Below are positions 22,441 to 33,700 of a stretch of DNA of 64,000 bases, piece by piece (position 1 is the first letter of the stretch; the number at the start of each line of letters is the position of its first letter). The translations under genes and the position numbers were made by a program. Source of the DNA: Fistulifera solaris (lineage: Eukaryota > Bacillariophyta > Bacillariophyceae > Naviculales > Stauroneidaceae); contig AP026125.1 of assembly GCA_030295235.1 (NCBI GenBank), positions 744,001 through 808,000 of the forward strand, given 5' to 3'. Under the pieces are notes generated by a model. The model worked only from the letters and a program-made list of their open reading frames with translations. It was not told where the DNA came from and ran no database searches.

Positions 22441-22590
22441 TGGCGTGGTCTTTCACTGCTGATGCGGTCATGCAGAACAACAACGCGATGCCTGAGCCAA
22501 CATTTGCATCATCAAACACTTTTATTATTAAGGAAAACAGGCAACTAATCAACAACAATAAGAGAGAAGCAGCACTACTATTTGAAACGA

Positions 22591-23247
22591 ATGTCGCGTC
22601 GAGCTTTATCCATCACGAAATCAGTCGCTCGTCCAGTAAACCATGTGCGAGCGGGTCTGAATTCGCAATTTCATTCTTTCTCGTCATCCGCTGCCGCAGT
22701 AACACTACCCATCGATCCAGATGGCCCGACAGGTGAATTGTTCTCGCCATCTTACTGGATGGGAGACGTCCAAGTCGGACAAAGAGGACGCATTCAACGC
22801 GTGTTTGGCCCCCGCGACACGGCCCAAGTCATGTTACTGACGGGAGGTCCCTCACTGGCGGGAAATGCCAGCTTCGATCCCAATTACGACCGCGCACAGT
22901 CGTGGATTCGACAACACGCGGTGGGACCCGCGGCGCTCACGCCCGCACTGATACCGGGACTGGTCGGGGCGTTGGTGGAAGCGGCCTTTCCGCGGGCGGT
23001 CGTCATGCAACAAGAATTGCGTCACGTGCGGCCGTTGATTGTGGGTTTGGCCGTGCAAGCGGAAATTGAAGTGGCCGAAATTGTTCCGTCGGATGAAAAC
23101 AGCAATCCATTGATGGAGGGAGAGGAAGGAATGTACGGACCCGGTCATATGGTTCTTCTGAACACGCAAGTGACGCGAGTGCGAGACGATGCTTGCGTGG
23201 CTCACGGGAAACATACCATTTGGATACCCGATTATAATAATATGTAA
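22591..23247 (+). CDS. MaoC-like hotdog-fold protein, probably mitochondrial
   Basis: 218 residues, intronless. The start MSRRALSITKSVARPVNHVR gives a basic, Ser/Arg-rich presequence consistent with mitochondrial import, followed by a hotdog domain of the R-specific enoyl-CoA hydratase/MaoC type. Visible family features are WMGDVQVGQRGRIQRVFGPR, the hotdog helix LIPGLVGALVEAAFPRAVVM, and the strand ELRHVRPLIVGLAVQAEIEV. The usual catalytic pair (Asp in F-T-x-x-D and His in N-P-x-H) is not evident: GPRDTAQVMLLTGG may keep the Asp, but the GNASFDPNYD stretch replaces N-P-I-H. It may be a catalytically altered member or a thioester-binding protein. Fatty-acid-related function is inference from the fold only. 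Confidence 0.65.
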   Translation: MSRRALSITKSVARPVNHVRAGLNSQFHSFSSSAAAVTLPIDPDGPTGELFSPSYWMGDVQVGQRGRIQRVFGPRDTAQVMLLTGGPSLAGNASFDPNYDRAQSWIRQHAVGPAALTPALIPGLVGALVEAAFPRAVVMQQELRHVRPLIVGLAVQAEIEVAEIVPSDENSNPLMEGEEGMYGPGHMVLLNTQVTRVRDDACVAHGKHTIWIPDYNNM

Positions 23248-23587
23248 CACTTTAGAAAGAAAGATGATATCACTTGTCTTCAAATGTTTTTTTGTGTTTG
23301 TGTGTTTGCTTTTGCTGCTTGCGTGTCGGAAGCCTTAGAAAATGAGGTGTAAATAGAATTTGTAGAGCATTAAATAAACTTCACCGCCAATGAAAAGACT
23401 TGTAGTCTAGCTAATAAAAAGTACAACGTCAAAAGAAGAAATACGCTTTAATAGAGCCACTACGTTAGAAAACGCGACGTAGATCCTTAAACAAGCGACA
23501 AGAAAAAAGAAGTTTCTATAAAAGACTTTTATTATGATCCTGCCAGAACAATCTCAAGTTGAGAGAGCAATGTAGCCTACTACCATT
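23248..23587. other. Short convergent intergenic space
   Basis: About 340 bases between the 3' ends of the MaoC-like (+) and p23 (-) genes. It is AT-rich and would hold both polyadenylation regions. Nothing else seen. Confidence 0.45.
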
Positions 23588-24251
23588 TTAAGACTCTTCC
23601 AGAGGCGGCATATCATCGTCGTCGTCGTCGTCATCATCACCGTCGTCTTCATCATCATCGCCAAAATTGCCGCCTGGCATACCCATATCTCCTGGCATAC
23701 CACCCATTCCACCCATACCGCCCATTTGAGCCATGAGAGCTTCCATATCCATTCCTCCCATACCGCCCATGCCTCCCATTCCGGGCATACCGCCCATACC
23801 CATACCTCCATCCAAGGCCGAAGTGTCAAAACCATCAGCTTCATCGTCTTCATCTACGTAACGATCCCAATCAATCTTGACTTGATTTTTCTCCTTGGTC
23901 TTATCTTTCAGCAAACGCGGCCAGAATTCCTCGTCGGATTCTTTTTTTCATAATGTGCATTTGCACCGAACGTGGTAGCGTCTTGTAGGTCGAGCCTTCG
24001 GCGTTCACGTCTTTGAAAAATTCAATGTCAATGGCGTATTCTTTACCTTCCGACGTTCCCTTGAATGTCAGTGTCGCGTCTTTTAAATTTATGCTTTCGT
24101 CTTTGACGTCTAAAACGAAAATTGTGAGAAAAGATCCGGCAAATATCATTGCTACGAACTTGCGACCAAGATACGTACCCGACAAAGCAATCGTCAAATA
24201 AATCGAGTCGGAGCGTTGTGCCCATTTGATGGGAGCCGTATTAATACTCAT
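23588..24251 (-). CDS. p23/Sba1-type HSP90 co-chaperone
   Basis: Cytosolic HSP90 co-chaperone with a CS (CHORD-SGT1) beta-sandwich domain, about 197 residues. Exon 1 (24251-24179) begins MSINTAPIKWAQRSDSIYLT. The intron (24178-24110) joins TIALS to DVKDESINLKDATLTFKG, the CS-domain core. Further on are ESDEEFWPRLLKDK and KIDWDRYVDEDDEAD, the W-P-R-L and W-x-x-W/Y landmarks of p23. The tail is a run of GGM repeats, as in plant p23-1, followed by a poly-Asp stretch and MPPLEES. An A7 run at about 23947 is off by one, and the frame resumes immediately after it with conserved residues. The homopolymer points to sequencing error. Confidence 0.93.
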
Positions 24252-24619
24252 TCTGTGAATCTAAATGTGCATCAAGTCAATGAAGTCAATGGAATAAGGT
24301 GTTACGAGAACGTCTTCGCAACGTTTTAGTGTTTGCCATTTTGCACTCGACGCAAAACGAATGGTGTCGATGGAGAAAGATCTCGTCCTTCCGCTGTGTC
24401 ACATCGTCGGTCCGAAAGCTTTGTCGGTTCGTAATGTGGCTTATTTCGGTCATCTACATTAAGCTGTATACTCGTGTCATGTTATGACGAGCGCTTAAAC
24501 TATAACGAAATGAACCTTCCACGTGTAACTCTAGACTCAAGATTCAAGATACGAAAGCCGGAAACAAAGTCAAATCTATCTCCCTCTCTAGTAACTTGTC
24601 TATGTTTTAAACTCGATCT
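24252..24619. other. Intergenic, p23 promoter / NAXE 3' flank
   Basis: About 370 bases between two genes transcribed leftward. No coding or repeat feature recognised. Confidence 0.4.
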
Positions 24620-25531
24620 CTAGCTGTTCTTTAATAACTCTACCACCTGACTTGTTCCAGGATAGCGTGGCATACGAAACTGATACTTTTCTTCCAAGTA
24701 GGGCGGCACAAACCGACCGCCCACAAAGTGACGACCCTCAAAACTCATCGCGCATCCCTTCGGAGCTGTTAAACTAATCAAAACTTGCGGTGAAAAGCCA
24801 AACCCTGCTACGTCACCTTCGTCCACATCCCAGCCTGACGGGACGTCCACAGATACAACCAGTGCACAGTCTTGCGCCTTTTTCAGTTGCAAAAGAATAT
24901 CATCAAATGGAGCCCGAGGCTCGCCGTGAAAACTAAACCCAAAGATCGAGTCCACGATCGCTGCGTATTCGCCACTGCGATCTTCGAAGTCGTCAGGCAT
25001 ACCATTTAAAACAGCAATGCCCATATCTTCACATTGTTTTTGCAAATTCACAAAATGCTGCTTGCTGGATCGTTTCGGATATACGACGACACATTCGTAA
25101 CCAAATAGAATTAGGTGACGTGCCGCCACCAGACCGTCTCCTCCATTATTTCCTGGTCCGCAAATGACGAGAATCTTGGGCTTAACTTGTTGTGATGGAC
25201 GCCGTTCTTCGACGACAGTGTACACCGCTTCGGCGACCGCCAGGCCGGCCAACTCCATCAGTTGCTCCAGAGTGAAGCCAGGTTCCGACATGAGCTCTGC
25301 ATCGAGAGCAGCTGCCGCGGATGCGCTTAAATAGGTTGTTTCTGTCATACTGCAACTAAGACTCGTTTTCGTCGTCGATTGGTTTGTAAGGATCGCTGAG
25401 GTTGACATGGACGACCTCCCAAGTGCAGAAGTCCCCCAAAGAATAGGACGACGGTTCACACTCAAGGCGTATGAAATAGTTGCTGTCGATAAAATATTAA
25501 TGGGTCGGGTGCGAACAGTAAATAGCCTCAT
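24620..25531 (-). CDS. NAXE: NAD(P)HX epimerase, copy 1 (YjeF N-domain)
   Basis: Metabolite-repair enzyme that epimerises damaged R-NAD(P)HX so the partner dehydratase can act. 303 residues from the ATG at 25531 (MRLFTVRTRPINIL); another ATG lies at 25552. The N-terminal ~70 residues are Arg/Ser/Thr-rich and look like a mitochondrial presequence. The YjeF_N domain shows [41 protein letters not shown], the catalytic-Asp strand [12 protein letters not shown], and the K+-site motif [15 protein letters not shown]. It ends [17 protein letters not shown] second copy in opposite orientation lies at 29471-30530, nearly identical in the core but different at both ends. Here the frame is intact. Confidence 0.94.
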   Translation of the reverse strand: MRLFTVRTRPINILSTATISYALSVNRRPILWGTSALGRSSMSTSAILTNQSTTKTSLSCSMTETTYLSASAAAALDAELMSEPGFTLEQLMELAGLAVAEAVYTVVEERRPSQQVKPKILVICGPGNNGGDGLVAARHLILFGYECVVVYPKRSSKQHFVNLQKQCEDMGIAVLNGMPDDFEDRSGEYAAIVDSIFGFSFHGEPRAPFDDILLQLKKAQDCALVVSVDVPSGWDVDEGDVAGFGFSPQVLISLTAPKGCAMSFEGRHFVGGRFVPPYLEEKYQFRMPRYPGTSQVVELLKNS

Positions 25532-25607
25532 GGTTCTCGAAATAATAATCATCAATCAAGAAAATCGTTCGGAAAAGAAGCGGCGGCCCGTCATTTGGTA
25601 TGCATGG

Positions 25608-27440
25608 TTTTTACTATCTCCCAAAGTGTTGGTTCAGAGCAGCCATGACGACCCATGACTGATTTTCAGTCATGAGACGTTAACGATTCTTCTGTCCATG
25701 CAGCAAGCGGTATTGCCATTTGCGTTTAATTTGGTATCTCAAAGTGTTTATAAGACTGGAATTAATTTTAATGGCACACTTACAAGTCAATCAATTGCTA
25801 ATCCACCCGACAATGCTATCATTTCGTAAATTGCATTTTTTACTATCTCCCAAAGTGTTGGTTCAGAGCAGCCATGACGACCCAGGACTGATTTTCAGTC
25901 ATGGGACGTTAACGACTTCTTTGTTTATGCAGCAAGCGGTATTGCCACTTGCGTTTAATTTGGTATCTCAAAGTGTTTATAAGACTGGAATTAATTTTAA
26001 TGGCACACTTACAAGTTAACCAAATGCAAATCCAGCCGACAATGCTATCATTTCGTAAATTGCATTTTTTTACTATCTCCCAAAGTGTTGGTTCAGAGCA
26101 GCCATGACGACCCATGACTGATTTTCAGTCATGGGACGTTAACGACTTCTTTGTCCATGCAGCAAGCGGTATTGCCATTTGCGTTTAATTTGGTATCTCA
26201 AAGTGTTTATAAGACTGGAATTAATTTTAATGGCACACTTACAAGTCAATCAATTGCTAATCCACCCGACAATGCTATCATTTCGTAAATTGCATTTTTT
26301 ACTATCTCCAGAAGTGTTGGTTTACGGCAATCACGACTGAACTTCTGTCATGGGACGTTAACGACTTCTTTTGTTTATGCAGCAAGCGGTATTGCCATTT
26401 GCGTTTAATTTGGTATCTCAAAGTGTTTATAAGACTGGAATTAATTTTAATGGCACACTTACAAGTCAATCAATTGCTAATCCACCCGACAATGCTATCA
26501 TTTCGTAAATTGCATTTTTTACTATCTCCCAAAGTGTTGGTTCAGAGCAGCCATGACGACCCATGACTGATTTTCAGTCATGGGACGTTAACGACTTCTT
26601 TGTCCATGCAGCAAGCGGTATTGCCATTTGCGTTTAATTTGGTATCTCAAAGTGTTTATAAGACTGGAATTAATTTTAATGGCACACTTACAAGTCAATC
26701 AATTGCTAATCCACCCGACAATGCTATCATTTCGTAAATTGCATTTTTTACTATGTCCAGAAGTGTTGGTTTACGGCAATCACGACTGAACTTCAGTCAT
26801 GGGACGTTAACGACTTCTTTTGTTTATGCAGCAAGCGGTATTGCCACTTGCGTTTAATTTGGTATCTCAAAGTGTTTATAAGACTGGAATTAATTTTAAT
26901 GGCACACTTACAAGTTAACCAAATGCAAATCCAGCCGACAATGCTATCATTTCGTAAATTGCATTTTTTTACTATCTCCCAAAGTGTTGGTTCAGAGCAG
27001 CCATGACGACCCATGACTGATTTTCAGTCATGGGACGTTAACGACTTCTTTGTCCATGCAGCAAGCGGTATTGCCATTTGCGTTTAATTTGGTATCTCAA
27101 AGTGTTTATAAGACTGGAATTAATTTTAATGGCACACTTACAAGTCAATCAATTGCTAATCCACCCGACAATGCTATCATTTCGTAAATTGCATTTTTAC
27201 TATGTCCCGAAGTGTTGGTTTACGGCAATCACGACTGAACTTCTGTCATGGGACGTTAACGACTTCTTTTGTCCATGCAGCAAGCGGTATTGCCATTTGC
27301 GTTTGATTTGGTATCCCAAGGCGTTTATAAGACTGGAATTAATTTTAATGGCACACTTACAAGTTAACCAATTGCCAATCCAGCCGACAATGCTCTCATT
27401 TCAAGAAATGCATGTGTTTACTATCTCCCAAAGTGTTGGT
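25608..27440. repeat. Satellite array 2: eight full units plus a partial, about 220-230 bp each
   Basis: Units start near 25608, 25836, 26065, 26295, 26515, 26744, 26964 and 27194, with a truncated ninth at about 27417. Each opens with ttttactatctcccaaagtg, carries the near-perfect inverted repeat catgactgattttcagtcatg (or a shorter variant), and contains gcagcaagcggtattgcca and ttaattttaatggcacactt. Longer units (agcagccatgacgacc) and shorter ones (ttacggcaatcacgactg) alternate from unit 3 to unit 8, forming a dimer of about 450 bp. The array lies in the divergent interval between NAXE copy 1 and TIM21. Open frames across it are translations of the repeat. Confidence 0.93.
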
Positions 27441-27742
27441 TTACCTGGTACGAGGCCAGGATTGTTGGTCAACGTCGAATGCCGGTCCGACCTGCGAGAT
27501 AGGGGTGCAAAGTACCGGTACAGTACCTGGTACTTTTTAGGAGGCAGTTCAAACTCCCCCTCTCGCCCTTCGACCTTTGACCATGGGATTGCGTTATTCT
27601 TCATTCGACGCGGCTAAAACCTTACCAGTATCGCTCCGCCTTTCGTCTTCACCGTTCACCCTTTCGTGTTCCTCTTTAAAACAACGGATTTGTATTCATT
27701 CTTGCAGTGAATACTGTAGATTCTATCTGGAGGAGTCGAATC

Positions 27743-28551
27743 ATGATTCGTTTATCAGCAACGCGACTCTGGCTGCAGCGAGGGAGCGTACTAGCACTCG
27801 CGAGTCGTCGTCCCTTCTTGCGCGCGCAACCGAATGCGTTAGTCGAAAGCAATATCCGCCCACAATGCGCTTCGTTTGTTCGTGCTTTAAGTAGCAAATC
27901 CGGCGAGGAAGGAAAGAAAAAAAGAGGGAGAGGAAAGTACGACTGATGAAATTGTCCTCACTCCCGGTGAAAAAGTCGTTGCCGCAACACGTTTGGGCTG
28001 GTACCTCGGACTGGCAAGCTTTGCTGCTGCTTGTGCGTACTATATTGGCAAGGAGCTGATTCCGACGTAAGTGCTTAAGTCCGTAAAAGTTCCTTTGTCA
28101 GTGATTGTTTCTTACTGCTGTGGCCCGCAGAAAAATGAGTCCCAACCGAGTGTTCGATCGCAGTTTCGAAATCATTCGCAAAGATCCCGAAATCATCCGT
28201 CAATATGGTGAATCTGTAAAAGCGTACGGAAGAGATCATGGAGGGCATCGTGAAGGCCGTCGCAATTTTGTGGAGCATACCGAATATGTCAGTCCCGACG
28301 ATGGGAGCAAACGAACACGTGTACGCTACAATCTGGAAGGACGGTTTGGAAACGCGTTTTACTTCGCCGAAGTATCCAATCAAATGCCGTCGGGGGAGTT
28401 TGTCTACATATTGGTGCAAGACAAATCGAATGGACGAGTGCAGACGATTGTGGACAACCGGGCCGCCATGACGGCCGCCCGACTCACAGCGGGATCGAAA
28501 GAAGCGCAGTCGGCCATGTCACAGCTCCTGACGGGTAGCAATAACAAGTAG
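27743..28551 (+). CDS. TIM21: TIM21, mitochondrial inner-membrane translocase subunit
   Basis: Component of the TIM23 presequence translocase, about 247 residues, two exons (27743-28066 and 28131-28551). The start MIRLSATRLWLQRGSVLALA is a mitochondrial presequence extending to about VRALSSKSGEE. One transmembrane segment follows (TRLGWYLGLASFAAACAYYI), then the intermembrane-space domain: SPNRVFDRSFEIIRKDPEII, YGRDHGGHREGRRNFVEHTE, GSKRTRVRYNLEG and MPSGEFVYILVQDKSNG, all typical of Tim21. An A7 run near 27925 (gaaaaaaag) is one base too long. Removing one A gives 248 codons including stop. The acceptor at 28130 is clear (cccgcag). Confidence 0.93.
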
Positions 28552-29470
28552 ATTACAATTAATGATAGAACGTGGGAGAATATATAGTTTGATAAAAAAC
28601 CTTGGACACTTTGTTTTGCAAGGCGCTCTGATTATATCAAACATGGCTGGTAACGTACCTGGTATATAACTTCTATCCATTGCAGCAATTTAGTTAGTGA
28701 AATTGAATGATGAAACAATGCTCCAGCTCTTTAGCTAATTCTTTCGTGGAGGTGGCGCAGTTATAGGCTTGCAAAAATATCGATTCAAGACTGAATTGCA
28801 GTCTTGATGTTGTCAAGACAATAAAATGAACGCTACGCTTCTTGACGTCGTGAACATCGATGCAGACAATGCAAATGCTGCTGATTGATTCTAGATTGCT
28901 AATAAGTAAATTGTGGCTTACCAAAGTTGTTCCAAAAGGAATCAACAAACGTAGGTAAGCAGTCGGGCTCAAAAGAATATCCATTCATGAGTGTCTTGCA
29001 GTCTTGGAAAATTGCTGTTACACTATTGAGGGTTATAGTAAAAATATAGGAAGCTAACGATCCCCAGGTATTTCGATTTGATGAGCGATTCGTGCATTGT
29101 AAATGCTGCTGCTAATAATATATGGCTAGCAAAGCAAATCTAGCACTCGAATGTTGCTAAAGGAGATTAAATAAGAGGAGTCTGGCTTGGGAAGAAAATA
29201 TAGACTCATGACTGAAAATGCAGTCTTGTCTTGGCAGCGGGAAGCAGCACGTGTGCGGTGTTTTCACTTACGCAGAAAATCTGCGCGATTGGTATTTTCA
29301 CGCTCCCAGAAAATCTGGGACAGTGGTGTTTTCACGTATGCCCAGGTTTGACCTCCACAGAACATGTGGGCATGTCGAGTCTTTACGTCCACAAAATTTC
29401 TGGGTGTGCGGTAAGGTTTATACTACATATCATCATATTATTATGAACTTACTTTAGACCATTGCAATCA
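28552..29470. other. Intergenic with module copies and covarying hairpins
   Basis: No gene. It holds degenerate copies of the dispersed module (caagactgaattgcagtcttg near 28788; catgagtgtcttgcagtcttgg near 28985 with ggttatagtaaaaata near 29031; ctcatgactgaaaatgcag near 29205). It also holds three hairpin-forming palindromes: 29271-29285, 29304-29320 and 29355-29369. The first two share the core CAGAAAATCTG with the minisatellite at 8.3 kb. Confidence 0.7.
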
Positions 29471-30530
29471 ATGATCGCATCTGCAAGAAGTTTGTTCCGC
29501 TCCATTACAATCCGTACATCTATCAAGTTCGTTGCGGGCACCGAAGCGCGTCTCCCTGGGCTACTCATCGGAAGTGGCTTTGCAGTTCTATGTTCAACGT
29601 TGAAAACAACTCCGGCCATGACAGAACCAACTTACTTAAGCGCAGCCGCGGCAGCTGCTCTCGATGCGGAACTCATGTCGGAACCTGGATTTACTCTGGA
29701 GCAACTGATGGAGTTGGCTGGCCTGGCGGTCGCCGAGGCGGTGTACACTGTCGTCGAAGAACGACGTCCATCACCACAAATCAAACCCAAGATTCTCGTT
29801 ATTTGCGGGCCAGGAAATAATGGAGGAGACGGACTAGTGGCGGCACGTCACCTCGTGTTATTTGGTTACGAATGTGTCATCGTATATCCGAAACGATCCA
29901 GCAAGCAGCATTTTGTGAATTTGCAAAAGCAGTGTGAAGATATGGGCATTGCTGTTTTAAATGGTATGCCTGACGACTTCGAAGATCGCAGTGGCGAATA
30001 CGCAGCGATCGTGGACTCGATCTTTGGGTTTAGTTTTCATGGCGAGCCTCGGGTTCCGTTTGACAGTATTCTTTTGCGATTAAAAAAGGCTCAGGATAGT
30101 GCTCTGGTAGTGTCGGTGGACGTTCCGTCAGGCTGGGATGTTGACGAGGGTGATGTAGGCGGATTTGGCTTTTCACCGCAAGTGTTGATTAGTTTAACAG
30201 CTCCGAAGGGTTGCGCAAAAAAAGTTTAAAGGGCGTCACTTTGTGGGCGGTCGTTTTGTCCCGCCATACTTGGAAGAAAAGTATCAATTTCGTATGCCAA
30301 AATATCCCGGCACCAGTCAGGTGGTAGAGTTGAAGAGAGTTCCAAAATACACCGGCTGGGAAGCCGAATATGCTGCTTACTTGGCAGAGAAGGCCACAGC
30401 TGAGCAATCTACTCCGCAGAAAACCAGTCTCGTCGAAGAAGAATCGTGGGAAGCTCAATACGCTGCGTACTTGCAAGAGAAGGAAGCTACTGAGTTTGCA
30501 AGTTACGAGGCACGAAATGAGGAATTATGA
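29471..30530 (+). CDS. NAXE: NAD(P)HX epimerase, copy 2, with C-terminal WEA-YAAYL repeats
   Basis: Inverted paralogue of the copy at 24620-25531. Its core is almost residue-identical ([52 protein letters not shown]), so NAD(P)HX repair is expected. The N-terminus is unrelated ([20 protein letters not shown]) but also basic and Ser-rich, again presequence-like. The C-terminus is extended past QVVEL by about 55 residues with two copies of a W-E-A-x-Y-A-A-Y-L motif ([24 protein letters not shown]), absent from copy 1. An A7 run at about 30219 breaks the frame; one A fewer restores [20 protein letters not shown], matching copy 1. If the shift were real, the protein would lose its last ~100 residues. 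Confidence 0.88.
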
Positions 30531-30736
30531 TCGTTGGAAAAGATTACACGTTTGGATGCACCGTTGTAATTGTCAAAATGGTAGTTGAATTTCGATTGTT
30601 CCCTTACGCTATGTCGCAACGAAAAGCCTGTCCAATTGATTGGCGTCCAGTTATGGCATGGAGCTAAGCTCGGCTCTCTTGTTCAGTGAGGTAGAAAATC
30701 CCCTTTTCGATTCGGTTCGGTCTATAGAAAGAGAAA

Positions 30737-33700
30737 TTAGAATATTTTTACGTGAACATGGATGCCATTGATAAGCGCCTTCCGGCTGATTTTTTTCGGA
30801 GGTGGCGAATTAATGATGGAATGAAGTGTTCCTAGCTGGCCGATTGTAAGCTCCTGACGTTTGGCAAGAAGAAACGAGAGCAGCTTGTACAGTCTAAGAA
30901 CTAAAAGAGGCTGGTCGTTTTCAAGAGCTGCTATATCTTTGAAGGAAATGAAATGGAGCGAGCACAATGTGACTAAGAAGTATGTTAGAGGAAAATGACA
31001 AGATTTCTTTCAAGGGATGTCGCTTACCTGCAACCGTAGATGCCGATGATTCCAATCCTGCTAGATATTCCGTAGATCCTAATACCCAGCCAGGTCCCAC
31101 TTGGATTATTTAGGTAAGTTAGCGCTTAACACCTGCTATTCCCGACGCAATCAAGAACTTACCTCTTGCAATTCGGAATAGATGCGCGTGAGGAGCTGTA
31201 ATATCACCTGTCTTTATTGCGGCCGTAGCAAGTTGTATTGAGCTGAAGCCATTCGAGCCACTCATCCCTTTTGCAGAGTGAACAGAACCGAATTTCCGTG
31301 AAAATGTTTCGCTTCCTGCTCGGGTTGTTGTGAGATCTGAGCTTGTTTCAATGCGCTAAACGCGTCAGAAAAGTCCGTTTGATGTGAGAAATCTAATCCC
31401 ACTATCGATCTTAAGATTTCCTTTGGCGGACTTACCATCACACCTTCTTCAATAAAAAATAGTCCGCGATCGCCAAGATGCTTTTCGTGAAGAATGTCAC
31501 TCGGATCGAGCTCTAAGATGGTCACATAATCCCCCAGGTCAGATAACTCGGTTGCTGCATTGGTTCCGTGCTAAAGGATTATATGCATAGTGAGATTATG
31601 TGGGTGAATGTATCGTTTGCTCATACCTGCTTTGACTTACCTGCTCATCGATCAGCTGAAGTGCTTTTGCAAATCCATTCCCGTTGAATTGTGTATTGTC
31701 ATCCACACTATTTGCAACTCCCTCGTGCTCTAAAAGTAAATCTTCAGCCTTCCCGACCGCTCCATCGAGCGTTGAGAGAAATCTAAGTTTGCGGTCCGAG
31801 CTTAACGTGGGATCGCTTCGTAATCCCCCCGCTGTCATCACTTCGCGAAGGTCTCTTGAAACCCCGGAAAGAAATAGTTTGCACTTGTGATTGTTGCATA
31901 TATTAAGAACGTCAGCAAACACATCCACAGCTGAAGTGTCCATTCCAGTTACGAGTGTGAGATCTAGAATTAAATACTGCGGTATTGGAGAGACCAAGTG
32001 TGGGTCGAGTCCTTGACTTTCGACTTCGAAATAAGGTGTAATGTATTCAAGAATTGAAGAAGCATTTCCGAAAAACAAATAATTTTGAAGAACCAAGATC
32101 TGTATGAAATCTCCATTTTGGTCAAGCCATTTAGCATCCTTGGCGACTCTTTCAACTGTTGAGCGAATTGTTATACCGTTGGCCACATATTTGACGACGC
32201 CCGTTCGGAACAATGCAGCGACGAAGAGAAACGTACTCATCGCTAAACCAAAGAAAACTGACTGCAGAACGCCCACTGCAAAGGCCAAAATCATTATAAG
32301 TGGGGTGACAAGCCACTCTGTTTTGTTCTTCGTCTTGAAATAGCTTCTCACAAACCACGTCCATGTCATGTCAATGAATCCAAGAACTAGTAAAGAGCTG
32401 AAAGCCGGCTTTGGGATGTAAGCGACGAGCCGGAAATCATTCATGTAAAACAAAAGAAGGATTATTAAGTTTCCGAACTGGGGTGCACGGTGTTCAGCTC
32501 GAAGCTGTAAATCGCAACGTTAGAGAAAGGACTCAAGGGATGATCGCTGTCGATCGAACTATAATACTCACCTCGAACATGGTCGATGATGCGTTAACAG
32601 CGGGAATGACAGCAAAACTTCCCACGACCGCACAAATGAACTGGCTGATACCGTACTGCAAAAATATATCCTCCTTGCATCATATAGACGACAATCATTA
32701 GCGAAGCGGCAAATGGAGGATACAGCGACTCTCTAGAGACACTTACAAGTGAAACATTGGTTGGCTTTGCCTTTTCGATTGTCATTACATCCGGAAGCGA
32801 GCTCGACGGTGCAGCATTGTATTCAACATCAATCGTCTCGGAAAAGGATCTAGGACGGCCGGGATTAACAGAAGAAAGCGGGGATTCAGCATTCTGAGGT
32901 CTTGAAATACGTTGAATGTTTGATACGTTTCTTTTTAAAGCAGCGGCGTGAAGAGAGCAGCGTATTAGATACAGGAAAGCCAGTGACAAAGTGGGGTCCA
33001 GTGCTTTTGTCAGAGCGCTCCATTGCAATTTCCCTCGAAAGAACGCATTAATCCAGCCCAACGGAACTGGTGGAGACCAAGCGGTATGTTCAGCCTAAGA
33101 TTTGAAAGTGTGAGAAATCTGATCTCATGCTCGTTAACTTGTGGTGAAGCACAGTCTTCACGTTACTTACCGAAGATGCTGTGACTTTGTAAATGAGGTC
33201 GTCCTCGCTCCAGAACCAGTTCTTCTCGATCATATCTTGTCTCGAAAGACCAAATGCGAACATGGTGGCGTAAAAGATGAGAATGGTACTGAAAAGGACC
33301 CCAACCACGTAAAAGGGATGTTTCGGTCCAAGGTATTTCATGACACATGCCACCACCACGCTCGGCAAATGGTGGAGAAAGCAATGCTGGATAAGATTCC
33401 ATTCCCTTGAATAGATTACATCTCCAACGGATCTACCGTTAGCATCAATTTTGAAAGCCAGTGTCCATGTCATCACACCGACGGCGGCAAAGAAGCCTGC
33501 CAACACAGGATAAGGCAAAAACGAACCGAGGTTTGCCAGTCGAAAGGCACTGGACGCAATGAGCGATGCTCCGGATATGAAAAGCGACAACGCCGTCAAG
33601 GTAAGGAACGTTGTTAGAAAAATCTGGTCCGTGTCTTGGTCCGATGTGATTAGCCGATCGTTGGAAATAGCTTCATCCACGACCACGGCAATGTTGGCCA

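Noticed and set aside
21250-27440. CRISPR-like arrays
   Set aside because: The repeats are long (about 220 bp), contiguous and without unique spacers, in a eukaryotic setting with no cas genes.
27078-27617. 179-residue + strand frame across the end of satellite 2
   Set aside because: Translation of two repeat units plus flanking sequence, with no conserved protein features.
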